A stretch of 64,000 nt of DNA from Cohnella hashimotonis (GTDB taxonomy: Bacteria > Bacillota > Bacilli > Paenibacillales > Paenibacillaceae), in contig NZ_JAGRPV010000001.1 of assembly GCF_030014955.1 (NCBI RefSeq), positions 8,333,501 through 8,397,500 of the forward strand, in the 5' to 3' direction. The translations under genes and the position numbers were made by a program. The notes under the pieces were generated by a model. The model worked only from the letters and a program-made list of their open reading frames with translations, was not told where the DNA came from and did not search any database. Shown here in pieces: positions 53,117-62,562 of this stretch; the first letter of the stretch is position 1; each line of letters begins with the position of its first letter.

Positions 53117-56100
53117 ATGATCGGTGCGTTAACCGGGATAAACAGAAAATGGATCGCCGTCGCGCTAGGTTTTGCCATGCTGGGCCAGATCTTATTCGGA
53201 TGGGCTCCGCAGAAGGCTGGGGCGGCGGAAGCGGCAGACGAATCTGCGGTCGCGGTTCGCTTAATAGACAGCCAGGGCCATCCGCTCGCGGGCGCAAGCG
53301 TCGATTATTACGACGCGGGATGGAAAACGTTCGGAACGACGGACGCTTCGGGAACGGCGAGCAAAGCGCTGCCGGATAAATCGTACACGTTCCACGTCAA
53401 TTATGAAGGAACCCGGTTGGATATCGCGCAGGACACCGGCGTCGATCCGGTCGTCGTCTTTCAAACCGTGAACGTGAAGCTGCAGTTGAAGGATAGCCAG
53501 GGCAACCCGCTGAGCGGGGGCGTGGCGTCCTACTATGCGACAGGCTGGAAAACGTTCGGGGACGTGACCGACGGCGAAGTCAGCAAGGAGCTGCTGCCGG
53601 GCAACTATACGTTCCATGTCGATTACGAAGGCACCCGTTTGGATATCGCGCAGGATACGGGCGTCAATCCGGTCGTCGACTTCAAGACCGTGAACGTGAA
53701 GCTGCAGCTGAAGGATAGCCAGGGGAACCCGCTGAGCGGGGGCGTGGCGTCCTACTATGCGACAGGCTGGAAAACGTTCGGGGATGTGACCGGCGGCGAA
53801 GTCGGCAAAGAGCTGCTGCCGGGCAATTATACGTTCCATGTCGATTACGAAGGGACCCGGATGGATAAAGCGCAGGACACGGGCGTGGATCCGGTCGTCG
53901 TCTTCCGGACGGTCAATGCCAAGGTGCGGTTGACGAACCAGACGGGGTATCCGCTGAGCGGCGGCGCCGTGTCCTATTATGCGACCGGCTGGCGGACCTT
54001 CGGCACGACCGCAAACGGCGAGGCGAGCAAGCAGCTGCTGCCCGGTTCGTATACTTTCGCGATGAATTACGGCGGAAAGACGACCGAAAAGGTAGGCGAT
54101 CTGTCGGCGGATCCGACTGTCGCGTTCCAGGTGAGCACGCCATCGAGCGTGGTCGTCGCGCCTAAGCAATCGCATATGTACGATCCGATTCCTCAGCCGC
54201 CGAACGAGCGTCCGCGGGTGCTGGTCAACAAGAATACCCTTCCGGCGCTGAAGGCGAGAGTGACCGATGCGGCCTTCGACGACGTCTGGGCGAGCATCAA
54301 CACGAAGGCGCAAAGAAACGTGGACGGCAATCTGCCGCCCAGAACTGGAACCGCTTTCACCAACGTAGACCCGAGAATGATGGAGGTCATGAAGGCCAAC
54401 GCCGTGCGCTATCTGATCTACGGAGACGAAGCGGCCGGTCAAAAAGCGGTCCGGATTGCCGTGAATATGGCGAAAACGGTGGAATATATCACGGATCGCA
54501 GCAATTCGACCACCGTGTTCAATGTGGCCAGGGATATCGGCAGCCTCATTTTCTTCGAGTCGATCGCCTACGACTGGACCTACGATCTGATGAACGAAGA
54601 GCAGCGGACGACGATCCAAGCAGCGCTCGGCCATTGGGTGAAGACGGGGCTGGAGTACCCTTATCCGATGGATGAGCGGCAAAAGGTGATCATTGCCGGC
54701 CACGCCAACGGCGAGGTTCACCATTCGTTCAAGCTCGCCATGGGGATCGCGCTTTATGACACGAATCCCGAATACTACAATGACATCGCCGACTACCTCT
54801 TGAACATCGCCTTGCCCGGGTTCAACGTGCTGCTGGACGGGGAGATGCCGTTCGAAGGCCCAGCCTACGGAGACAACCGGATGAAGACGATCATGATGGG
54901 CAATCAGCTGTGGAAGGCCATCGGCATCGAGCCGCTCACGGAGAAGGTCGGGCTCGCGCTCGACAGGCTGGTGTACATCCGCAGGCCGGACGGCAACATC
55001 ATGACGGAGGGCGATGATTTTAATACCGCGTACGAACAGCCGTGGAAGCGGTTTTTGCAAGGCAACATCACGACGATGATCGCAGGCAGCGTATACAACA
55101 ATCCGAGGGCGCAGTATGAGTTTCTGAAGCAGAATACGTACCTGGACGAACTGTATTATCTACTGTTCTTCAATCCGGACGCGCCGTCCCAGTCGGTATA
55201 CGACACGCCGCTGTCCAGATACTTCCCCGCCCCGTACGGCTCCATCGTCGCCAGAACGGGATGGGATGAAGGGCGGGACTCCAATGCGGTCGTCGCTGTC
55301 ATGAATATCGGGGAGAGGACCCAGTCCAATCATCAGCATGTCGACCCGGGCGCATTCTCTCTATACTACAAGGGCAATCTGGCGATCGATTCCGGGATGT
55401 ATTCGGGCGTAGATCCCGTTACCGGCGCGGAGATGGAATACAACAGCGTGCACGATCTGGACTACCATAAGGAAACCACCGCGCACAATGTCGTGCAGAT
55501 CGGCGACGCCACCGATCTTTTCTTCGACCGGTATCCCAAGTCGGTCGAGCAGTGGAACACCGAGGCCGCCTACCAACGGGGCAAGATCATCTCCCACGCC
55601 ATCGGAGACGACGAGACGTACCCCGATTACTCGTACATCAAGGGCGAGCTCAGCGCGGCCTACAGCAAGACGAATACCGATCATTATACGAGAAGCATGG
55701 CCTTCCTGAACTTCAAGGATGACGAACATCCGGCCGCCATGCTCGTCTACGACAACATCGACACGCCGGATGCGGGCACCGCGAAAAAATGGCTGCTTCA
55801 TACGATCGGCGAGCCGATCGTCGAGGGCGGCAGATACACGAGCGTCATGACCGAGCAGGGCTATAACGGCAAGCTGGTCACCGACACGCTGCTGCCGAAG
55901 AGCGATGCGCTGAAGGTCGATAAGATCGGCGGCCCCGGTCATGAGTTCGAGGTCAACGGCGTGAACAAGGCGATTAGGGCAGCTTCGCCGACCAGTCTAG
56001 CCGCCTTGGAAGCAGGTCAATGGAGACTCGAACTTTCCGATAAGACCCCTGTGAACCGCACGCAGTTTTTGAACGTGATGCAGGTGATGGACGCCGTGTA

Positions 56101-57268
56101 CGGCCCTGCGCCGCAGGACGTCTATTATTCCGAGACGGACGATTATGCTGGCGCCAGAATTTACGATCGCGTCGTCTTTTTCGCCAAGGACTTCGACTTG
56201 ACGGACGACGAGGCGACGATTGCCTTCACGGGCGAGGCGGACCAGCGTTATAAGATCTTGGTGACCGATCTCGCGGACGGCTATTGGACGGTCGCTAAGG
56301 AAGGCGAGACGGCAACGGTGAAGTACAAGGTGGTCAATGAAGGCAATACGCTCTACTTTGAGGGGACCCCGGGTACTTACACTTTGCACAAGGCCGATTC
56401 CAGCGCGCTTCCGCTCGCCGGCAAGGTCGCTTCGGAACCGTTGGAAAGAAAGATCCGCGTCAGAATCGACGGACAAGGACAACCGTTCGGCGCATCGTCC
56501 GAGCTGGCGGGCGGCGTCCCGATGATCCCGATGCAGGACACGCTTGAAGCCTTAGGCCTACAGGTGGAATGGAACGAGAGCGCCCAAACGGCGAAGGCGA
56601 CCAAAGAGGGGCTGACCATCGAGCTTGCGGCGGGCAGCGCCACGGCGACGGTCAACGGCGAGAGCAAGCCGATGGAGGTGCCGGCTACAGTAGTCAACGG
56701 CCAGATGCGCATACCGCTCGGCTTTATTACGCAAAGCACGGGTTATAAAACGTCTTGGGATGCCGAAAGTCTGGTGGCCGAGATCTACACCCTGCCGCCG
56801 GTCGAGAAGCTTCCGTACGAGAGAAAGCCGCTGGCTCCCGTCACGCCGATCCCGATCGGGGATTTGAAGGAAGTCCAGTATCAGAGCTATACGGCAACTG
56901 TCAATCCGGATCTGGTGCCGAAGTTGTTCGACAACGTGCAGGCCAATGCATCGCGCTGGGCGGGCGATCTCGGAGCGAATGTCGTATTCGACTTCGGCTC
57001 GCAGATTCAGTTGGAGCGACTCGACGTGGCGGTGTATAACGGCCATACCCGGTCCAGCAGGCTGATGTTCTCCGTTTCGAACGACGGCGAAAATTGGACC
57101 AACGTGTACGGCGGAGACACCATAGGCGATACGAGCGACTTTATGCCGTTCAACTTTCCGTCCCTGAACGCCAGATATTTCAGGCTGGCCGTCTTCGGGT
57201 CGACGGACGGGACGACCAATCCGGAGTGGGTGTCGATCTCCGAGCTGAAGTTTTTCGTGAAAAAGTAG
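53117..57268 (+). CDS. Giant secreted heparinase II/III-type polysaccharide lyase, paralogue 1
   Basis: A 1383-residue protein. Start ATG 53117 with AAAGGGTGA 8 nt upstream; the homologous N-terminus (MIGALTG) matches MIDSLTG of paralogue 2. Layout: signal peptide ([18 protein letters not shown]), four 74-residue beta repeats (about 40-345, each [14 protein letters not shown]), heparinase alpha/alpha-barrel (about 370-700; HANGEVHH), heparinase II/III beta domain (about 710-1050; [28 protein letters not shown]), CuAO_N1 domain (about 1110-1215) and C-terminal discoidin domain ([18 protein letters not shown]). It should cleave uronic-acid polymers outside the cell. Confidence 0.85.
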   Translation: MIGALTGINRKWIAVALGFAMLGQILFGWAPQKAGAAEAADESAVAVRLIDSQGHPLAGASVDYYDAGWKTFGTTDASGTASKALPDKSYTFHVNYEGTRLDIAQDTGVDPVVVFQTVNVKLQLKDSQGNPLSGGVASYYATGWKTFGDVTDGEVSKELLPGNYTFHVDYEGTRLDIAQDTGVNPVVDFKTVNVKLQLKDSQGNPLSGGVASYYATGWKTFGDVTGGEVGKELLPGNYTFHVDYEGTRMDKAQDTGVDPVVVFRTVNAKVRLTNQTGYPLSGGAVSYYATGWRTFGTTANGEASKQLLPGSYTFAMNYGGKTTEKVGDLSADPTVAFQVSTPSSVVVAPKQSHMYDPIPQPPNERPRVLVNKNTLPALKARVTDAAFDDVWASINTKAQRNVDGNLPPRTGTAFTNVDPRMMEVMKANAVRYLIYGDEAAGQKAVRIAVNMAKTVEYITDRSNSTTVFNVARDIGSLIFFESIAYDWTYDLMNEEQRTTIQAALGHWVKTGLEYPYPMDERQKVIIAGHANGEVHHSFKLAMGIALYDTNPEYYNDIADYLLNIALPGFNVLLDGEMPFEGPAYGDNRMKTIMMGNQLWKAIGIEPLTEKVGLALDRLVYIRRPDGNIMTEGDDFNTAYEQPWKRFLQGNITTMIAGSVYNNPRAQYEFLKQNTYLDELYYLLFFNPDAPSQSVYDTPLSRYFPAPYGSIVARTGWDEGRDSNAVVAVMNIGERTQSNHQHVDPGAFSLYYKGNLAIDSGMYSGVDPVTGAEMEYNSVHDLDYHKETTAHNVVQIGDATDLFFDRYPKSVEQWNTEAAYQRGKIISHAIGDDETYPDYSYIKGELSAAYSKTNTDHYTRSMAFLNFKDDEHPAAMLVYDNIDTPDAGTAKKWLLHTIGEPIVEGGRYTSVMTEQGYNGKLVTDTLLPKSDALKVDKIGGPGHEFEVNGVNKAIRAASPTSLAALEAGQWRLELSDKTPVNRTQFLNVMQVMDAVYGPAPQDVYYSETDDYAGARIYDRVVFFAKDFDLTDDEATIAFTGEADQRYKILVTDLADGYWTVAKEGETATVKYKVVNEGNTLYFEGTPGTYTLHKADSSALPLAGKVASEPLERKIRVRIDGQGQPFGASSELAGGVPMIPMQDTLEALGLQVEWNESAQTAKATKEGLTIELAAGSATATVNGESKPMEVPATVVNGQMRIPLGFITQSTGYKTSWDAESLVAEIYTLPPVEKLPYERKPLAPVTPIPIGDLKEVQYQSYTATVNPDLVPKLFDNVQANASRWAGDLGANVVFDFGSQIQLERLDVAVYNGHTRSSRLMFSVSNDGENWTNVYGGDTIGDTSDFMPFNFPSLNARYFRLAVFGSTDGTTNPEWVSISELKFFVKK
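53465..53908 (+). repeat. 222-bp tandem duplication inside heparinase gene 1
   Basis: Units 53465-53686 and 53687-53908 are nearly identical in DNA and code 74-residue beta repeats. Paralogue 2 has one unit fewer, so the copy is recent. Confidence 0.8.
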
Positions 57269-57329
57269 ATTGGCCAAAGTATTCACGCAATATCATTCAC
57301 GTAACCCATATCGCATCGCTTCGTGAAGC

Positions 57330-57376
57330 AGCGGCAGCCCAGACATTGATTTCCCGTCCGAGGCTGCCGCTGTTTT
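57330..57376 (+). terminator. Stem-loop between the two heparinase genes
   Basis: AGCGGCAGCC pairs with GGCTGCCGCT around a 22-base loop, followed by GTTTTAC. Confidence 0.6.
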
Positions 57377-57416
57377 ACGCGAACGACCATTACGGCCATA
57401 AGAGAGGATGAGGCGC

Positions 57417-60400
57417 ATGATCGATTCGTTGACCGGGACCCCTAAAAGGTGGATCTCGACGCTTCTAGCTTGGGCTATGTTAGGCGGCCTCTTATTCGGA
57501 TTCGCTCCGCAGAAGGCCGAAGCGGCGGTGTCGGACGTCACCGTTCAATTGACGGACAGCGACGGGGACCCGCTCGCGGGCGCGACCGTCAGTTATTACG
57601 ACGCAGGCTGGCTGACGTTCGGCACGACCGACGCGGCGGGGACGGCCTCCAAGTCTTTGACGGATAAGTCGTATACCTTTCATATCGAATATGAAGGGAC
57701 TTCCTTGGAAAAGGCGCAGGATACCGGCTTCGATCCGCTCGTCGCCTTCCGGACGGTGAACGTGCGCGCGCAGTTGAAGGACAGTCAAGGGAATCCGCTC
57801 AGCGACGGCGTCGTCTCTTATTATGGTGCGGGCGGGTGGAAAACCTTCGGCAACGTCATCGGCGGCGAAGTCGGCAAAGAGCTTCTGCCGGGCAATTATA
57901 CGTTCCATATGGATTATGAAGGCACCAGCATGGATAAAGCGCAGCATACCGGCACGGATCCGGTCGTACTCTTCCAGACGGTGAACGCCCGTGTGCAGCT
58001 CAAGAACAGCCAAAATAATCCGTTAAACGGGGGCGTCGTATCCTATTACGCGACGGGCTGGCGCACGTTCGGCACGACCGCGAACGGCGAAGCGAGCAAG
58101 CAGCTGCTGCCCGGATCGTATACCTTCGCCATGAATTACGGCGGCACGACGACCCAGAAGGCAGGCGATCTCGCCGCTAACCCGATCGTGCTTTTCCAAG
58201 TGCAGACGCCTGGCGTCATCGCCCCTAAGCAAACCGGCCAGTACGATCCGATCCCGGTGCCGCCCGGCGATCGCCCGCGCGTGCTGGTCAACAGCCAGAC
58301 GCTGCCGGCACTGAAGACGAAGCTGGCCCATCCGGCGTTCAACGCGGTATGGACGAGCATCAACGCCAAGGCGCAAATCCAAAAGACGGGCAACTTTCCG
58401 CCCAGAAGCAGCGCCGCAAACACCAATATCGATGCGAGTACGGTGGACGTCATGAAGGCGAATGCGCTCCGCTATCTGATCTACGACGATGCGGCCGCAG
58501 GTCAAAAAGCGGTTCAGATCGCCGTGAATATGGCCAACACGGTACAATTCAATCCGGACCGGAGCAATTCGACGACCGTTTTTAACGTGGCCAGAGAAAT
58601 CGGAGACTTGATCTTCCTTGAATCGTTGGTCTACGACTGGTGCTATGCGCTTCTGAACGAATCGCAGAAATCGGCTATCCGCCAAGGGCTCGACACTTGG
58701 GTCAGGAACGGACTGGAGTACAACTATCCGCTGCCCGAGAATCAAAAGGTGATCCTTGCCGGACACGCGAACGGCGAGGTGCACCATCAATTCAAGCTTG
58801 CGATGGCGATCGCGCTCTACGATACGAATCCCGAGTACTACGCCGACATCGCGGACTATCTCTTAAACAAGACGATGCCGGGATTTAACGTCATGCTGGA
58901 CGCGGAGATGCCGTTCGAAGGTCCCGCCTACGGGGACAACAGGCTGAAGTATATTATGCTGGGCAATGAGCTGTGGAAGGCGATCGGCGTCCATCCGCTC
59001 ACGGACAAGGTGGGGCTCGCGCTCGACCGGGAAGTATACACCCTCCGACCGGACGGCTATATCATGACGGAAGGCGACGACTTCAATACCGCCCTCAAAA
59101 CGCCATGGACGCGCATCGTTCACGGGAATATTACGAGCATGATCGCGGGCAGCGTCTACAACAATCCGAGAGCGCAGTATGAGTTTTTAAGGCAGAACAG
59201 GTACGAAAACGAGCTGTATTACCTTTTGTTCTACAATCCGAATGCCGCGTCGCAATCCGTGTACGACACGCCGCTGTCCAGATACTTCCCCGCGCCGTAC
59301 GGCTCCATCGTGGCGAGAACGGGCTGGGACGAAGGGCAGGATTCCAAGGCGGTCGTCGCCGTTATGAACATCGGCGAGCGAACCCAGACCAACCATCAGC
59401 ACGCCGATGCCGGCGCCTTCTCGATGTACTATAAAGGCTACCTGGCGGTCGACTCCGGCATTTATTCCGGCGTAAACCCGGTAACCGGCGCAGCGATGGA
59501 ATACAACAGCGTACATGACCAGGAATATCACAAGCAGTCGATCGCGCACAACGTCGTGCAGATCGAAGATCCGACCGCGCAGGAGCAGGGACCTTATTCC
59601 CCTTCCAACCAGCTCTATCTGGATCGCGTTCCCAAGTCGCTCGAAGAGTGGAATACGGATCCGCGATACCAAAGAGGCACGATCCTCTCCCATGCCATCG
59701 GGGATGACGAGATGTATCCCGACTACTCTTACATCAAAGGGGAACTGAGCGAGGCTTACGGCCAATCGAGGACCGAGAACTACACGAGAAGCATGGCGTT
59801 CCTGAACTTCAAGGACGACGAGCATCCGGCCGCGATGATCGTGTACGACAATATCGACACGCCGAACGCGAACGCGGAGAAAAGATGGCTGCTTCATTCG
59901 GCTTTCGAGCCTGCGGTCGACGGCAATCGCTACACCAGCGAAGTGACGGAGCGGAGTTATAACGGCAAGCTGGTCACCGATACGCTGCTGCCCAAGATCG
60001 ACGATCTGAACGTCGAGAAAATCGGCGGCCCGGGCTGCGTAAACGAAATCGACGGAAAATGCGAATTCGAGGTCGACGGCGTCAATAAGCCGATTAAGCC
60101 TGCCGATGTATCCAACATCGCCGTCGTCGACGCAGGCAAGTGGCGGCTCGAGGTTTCCAGCGAGACGGCTTCGAATCAAACGCGGTTTTTGAACGTGATG
60201 CAGGTGATGGATGCCGTGGACGGTCCCGCGCCGCAGGAGGTTTACTACTCCGAGACCGACGACTATGCGGGCGCCAGAATCCAGGATCGCGTCGTGTTTT
60301 TCGCCAAGGACTTCGATCTGACCGATCAACAAGCGACGATCGCCTTCACGGGCGAGGCGAACCGGACCTACAAGATTCTGGTGACCGACCTCAAGGGCGG

Positions 60401-61397
60401 ATTCTGGACGGCCGTGAAGCAAGGCGAGACCGCTGCAGTGAAGTACCAAGCCGCACAGGAGGGCAACGCGATCTACTTCGAGGGCACGCCCGGCACCTAC
60501 ACGCTGCAAAAAGCGGATGCCAGCGCGCTTCCGCTCGCCGGCGAAGTGCCGTCGGAACCGGCGGGCAGAAAAATCCGCGTCCGGATCGACGCGCAGGGGC
60601 TGGATCTGGATGTCCCGCCCGTGTTGAACAACAACGTCGTCATGGTCCCGATGAAAAACGTGTACGAAGCGATGGGCATGACGGTGAGCTGGAACGCCGC
60701 CACCCAAACGGCGACGGCGACCAAAGGCGCGTCGACGATCCAGTTTACCGCGGGCAGCAGCATCGCGAAGGTAAACGGCGCGAACAAGACGATGGACGTG
60801 CCGGCGACGGGCGCCGATCATCAGATGCTGATTCCGCACACGTTCATTCCGCAGAGCGGCTTGCGATTCGCCGCAGCCTGGGATGCCGTCAATCAAGTCG
60901 TCGGCATCACCTGGACAGGGCCGGCCGCGAAGCTGCAATTCCAGGAGCAGGCGCTCGCTCCCGTGACCCCGATTCCGATCGCCGACTTGAAGGCCATCAA
61001 GTATAAGAGCTTCAGAGCCACGCAGACCGCGCAAAATGTGTGGAAGATGTTCGACGACATCCCGTCGGAGGCTTCGCGCTGGGCGGGCGACAAGGCTGCC
61101 CATGTGATCTTTGATTTTGGGAGCGCCACCCAGCTCGAGCGGTTGGACGCGACCATGTACAACTGGGGCCAGACGAGATCCAACAGGCTCATGTTCTCCG
61201 TCTCGCAGGACGGCGACACGTGGACGAACGTGTACGGCGGCGTGACCTCGCCAAGCACCGACGGCCATACGCATACATTCAATTTTCCGTCGGTGAGCGC
61301 CAGATACATCAGGGTCGCCGTATTCGAATCGCCGGACGCGACCGTGAACCCGGGTTTCGTATCGTTTTCCGAGCTGAAGTTCTACGTGGAAAAGTAG
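57417..61397 (+). CDS. Giant secreted heparinase II/III-type polysaccharide lyase, paralogue 2
   Basis: A 1326-residue protein, close to paralogue 1 over its full length. Start ATG 57417, 9 nt from AGAGG. Signal peptide (AWAMLGGLLFGFAPQKAEA), three beta repeats instead of four, heparinase barrel ([14 protein letters not shown]), beta domain ([29 protein letters not shown]), CuAO_N1 domain and discoidin domain (LMFSVSQDGDTWTNVYGG). Differences: an insertion in the active domain (TAQEQGPYSPSNQLY) and a Cys pair GCVNEIDGKC. The genes are 148 bp apart and arose by duplication; different polymer preference is likely. Confidence 0.85.
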   Translation: MIDSLTGTPKRWISTLLAWAMLGGLLFGFAPQKAEAAVSDVTVQLTDSDGDPLAGATVSYYDAGWLTFGTTDAAGTASKSLTDKSYTFHIEYEGTSLEKAQDTGFDPLVAFRTVNVRAQLKDSQGNPLSDGVVSYYGAGGWKTFGNVIGGEVGKELLPGNYTFHMDYEGTSMDKAQHTGTDPVVLFQTVNARVQLKNSQNNPLNGGVVSYYATGWRTFGTTANGEASKQLLPGSYTFAMNYGGTTTQKAGDLAANPIVLFQVQTPGVIAPKQTGQYDPIPVPPGDRPRVLVNSQTLPALKTKLAHPAFNAVWTSINAKAQIQKTGNFPPRSSAANTNIDASTVDVMKANALRYLIYDDAAAGQKAVQIAVNMANTVQFNPDRSNSTTVFNVAREIGDLIFLESLVYDWCYALLNESQKSAIRQGLDTWVRNGLEYNYPLPENQKVILAGHANGEVHHQFKLAMAIALYDTNPEYYADIADYLLNKTMPGFNVMLDAEMPFEGPAYGDNRLKYIMLGNELWKAIGVHPLTDKVGLALDREVYTLRPDGYIMTEGDDFNTALKTPWTRIVHGNITSMIAGSVYNNPRAQYEFLRQNRYENELYYLLFYNPNAASQSVYDTPLSRYFPAPYGSIVARTGWDEGQDSKAVVAVMNIGERTQTNHQHADAGAFSMYYKGYLAVDSGIYSGVNPVTGAAMEYNSVHDQEYHKQSIAHNVVQIEDPTAQEQGPYSPSNQLYLDRVPKSLEEWNTDPRYQRGTILSHAIGDDEMYPDYSYIKGELSEAYGQSRTENYTRSMAFLNFKDDEHPAAMIVYDNIDTPNANAEKRWLLHSAFEPAVDGNRYTSEVTERSYNGKLVTDTLLPKIDDLNVEKIGGPGCVNEIDGKCEFEVDGVNKPIKPADVSNIAVVDAGKWRLEVSSETASNQTRFLNVMQVMDAVDGPAPQEVYYSETDDYAGARIQDRVVFFAKDFDLTDQQATIAFTGEANRTYKILVTDLKGGFWTAVKQGETAAVKYQAAQEGNAIYFEGTPGTYTLQKADASALPLAGEVPSEPAGRKIRVRIDAQGLDLDVPPVLNNNVVMVPMKNVYEAMGMTVSWNAATQTATATKGASTIQFTAGSSIAKVNGANKTMDVPATGADHQMLIPHTFIPQSGLRFAAAWDAVNQVVGITWTGPAAKLQFQEQALAPVTPIPIADLKAIKYKSFRATQTAQNVWKMFDDIPSEASRWAGDKAAHVIFDFGSATQLERLDATMYNWGQTRSNRLMFSVSQDGDTWTNVYGGVTSPSTDGHTHTFNFPSVSARYIRVAVFESPDATVNPGFVSFSELKFYVEK

Positions 61398-61406
61398 AAA
61401 CGCCGA

Positions 61407-61577
61407 AAATGCCATGCCTGGAGCCCCTGCTCCGGCACGGCATTTTCTCTTTTTTATAAAAAGTGCAGGCTCAAGCAGATCCGTTGAGTGGCATTTCGCA
61501 AAAAAGTGTAAGGCTTTTACCGGTTTGTGAAGTATACAGCAGACTGCCAAGGCGGCTACGATAAGACTCAGGAACCG
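61407..61577 (+). repeat. 170-bp duplicated leader element, copy B
   Basis: Matches 52791-52960 over its whole length, with hairpin GCCTGGAGC/GCTCCGGC, T-run TCTTTTTTAT and the same 3' part with AAGTATACAG. Here it ends 37 bp before the permease start. Confidence 0.75.
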
Positions 61578-61613
61578 GTCATCCTGCCTAACGTCGCAAG
61601 CTGGAGGAGTTCG

Positions 61614-62501
61614 ATGGCGCTTAAACCTGCTACTGAAAAATACGTCTTTAATATCGTCGGCTATGCGTGGGTATCCATCTTTGCGGCCTTGTGCCTCATC
61701 CCGTTTCTAATGATTGTCGTCGGCTCCTTTACGGAGGAATCCCACATCGTAAAGAACGGATACAGCCTTTTCCCGGACGCTTTGTCCTGGGACGCCTACC
61801 GATTCATCTTTAACAATCCGGCGCAGATCCTCTCCGCGTATCGGGTCACCATCCTGGTCACGGTCTTTGGCACGCTGCTTGGTTTGTTCATATCCGCGAT
61901 GACGGCTTACGTGCTTCAACGCAAAGACTTCAAAAACCGGAACGTGTTCGCTTTCTACTTTTTCTTTACCACGTTGTTTTCCGGCGGCCTTGTCCCCTGG
62001 TATATCCTGGTCGTCAGGTATCTGGGACTGAAGGAATCGATGCTCGCGCTGCTGCTGCCGCCGCTTCTCAACGTGTTCTACATCATCATCCTGCGCAGCT
62101 TCATCAGCTCCACAGTTCCGGACGCGATCAGCGAATCCGCCAAGATGGACGGCGCAGGCGATTTCCGCATCTTCCTCTTCATCATCCTGCCGCTGGTCAA
62201 GCCGGCGCTTGCGACGATCGGATTGTTCATCGCGCTGAACTATTGGAACGACTGGTATCACGCCATGTTGTTCGTGAACAAGGAGCATTTATTTCCGCTT
62301 CAATATTTTCTATACAAAATATTAAGCAGCATCGCGTTCGCGAATTCCTCGGTCTCGCAAAGCGCGATCGCCGTCGAATCGCCGAAGGAATCGTTCAAGC
62401 TGGCCATGACGGTCATCGCGACAGGGCCTGTCGTGCTGCTCTATCCGTTCGTTCAGAAATACTTCATCCAAGGTCTCACGATCGGCGCCGTCAAAGGATG
62501 A
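61614..62501 (+). CDS. Carbohydrate ABC transporter permease (YtcP/LplC type)
   Basis: A 295-residue protein with six membrane helices and the EAA loop of CUT1 permeases (SESAKMDGAGDFRIFLFIILPLVKPALA). ATG start 61614 with GGAGGAG 5 nt upstream. It is the second permease (LplC/YtcP-like) of an oligosaccharide importer; the first permease (LplB/YteP) is not encoded in this window, which is unusual. It precedes the solute-binding protein gene and follows the heparinase genes, so it should import their products. Confidence 0.92.
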   Translation: MALKPATEKYVFNIVGYAWVSIFAALCLIPFLMIVVGSFTEESHIVKNGYSLFPDALSWDAYRFIFNNPAQILSAYRVTILVTVFGTLLGLFISAMTAYVLQRKDFKNRNVFAFYFFFTTLFSGGLVPWYILVVRYLGLKESMLALLLPPLLNVFYIIILRSFISSTVPDAISESAKMDGAGDFRIFLFIILPLVKPALATIGLFIALNYWNDWYHAMLFVNKEHLFPLQYFLYKILSSIAFANSSVSQSAIAVESPKESFKLAMTVIATGPVVLLYPFVQKYFIQGLTIGAVKG

Positions 62502-62562
62502 ACCCGGCGTATGCCGGTTTATCATATAGCCTTGTTAACCATCACTGGGGGAGGATTTATCG

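Noticed and set aside
59187..61550. 787-codon open frame opposite heparinase gene 2
   Set aside because: Antisense shadow of a GC-rich coding region. It has no ribosome site or recognisable domain, and the plus-strand frame carries clear family motifs. The same holds for the long antisense frames at 53261-55060, 48340-49665 and 7253-8236.
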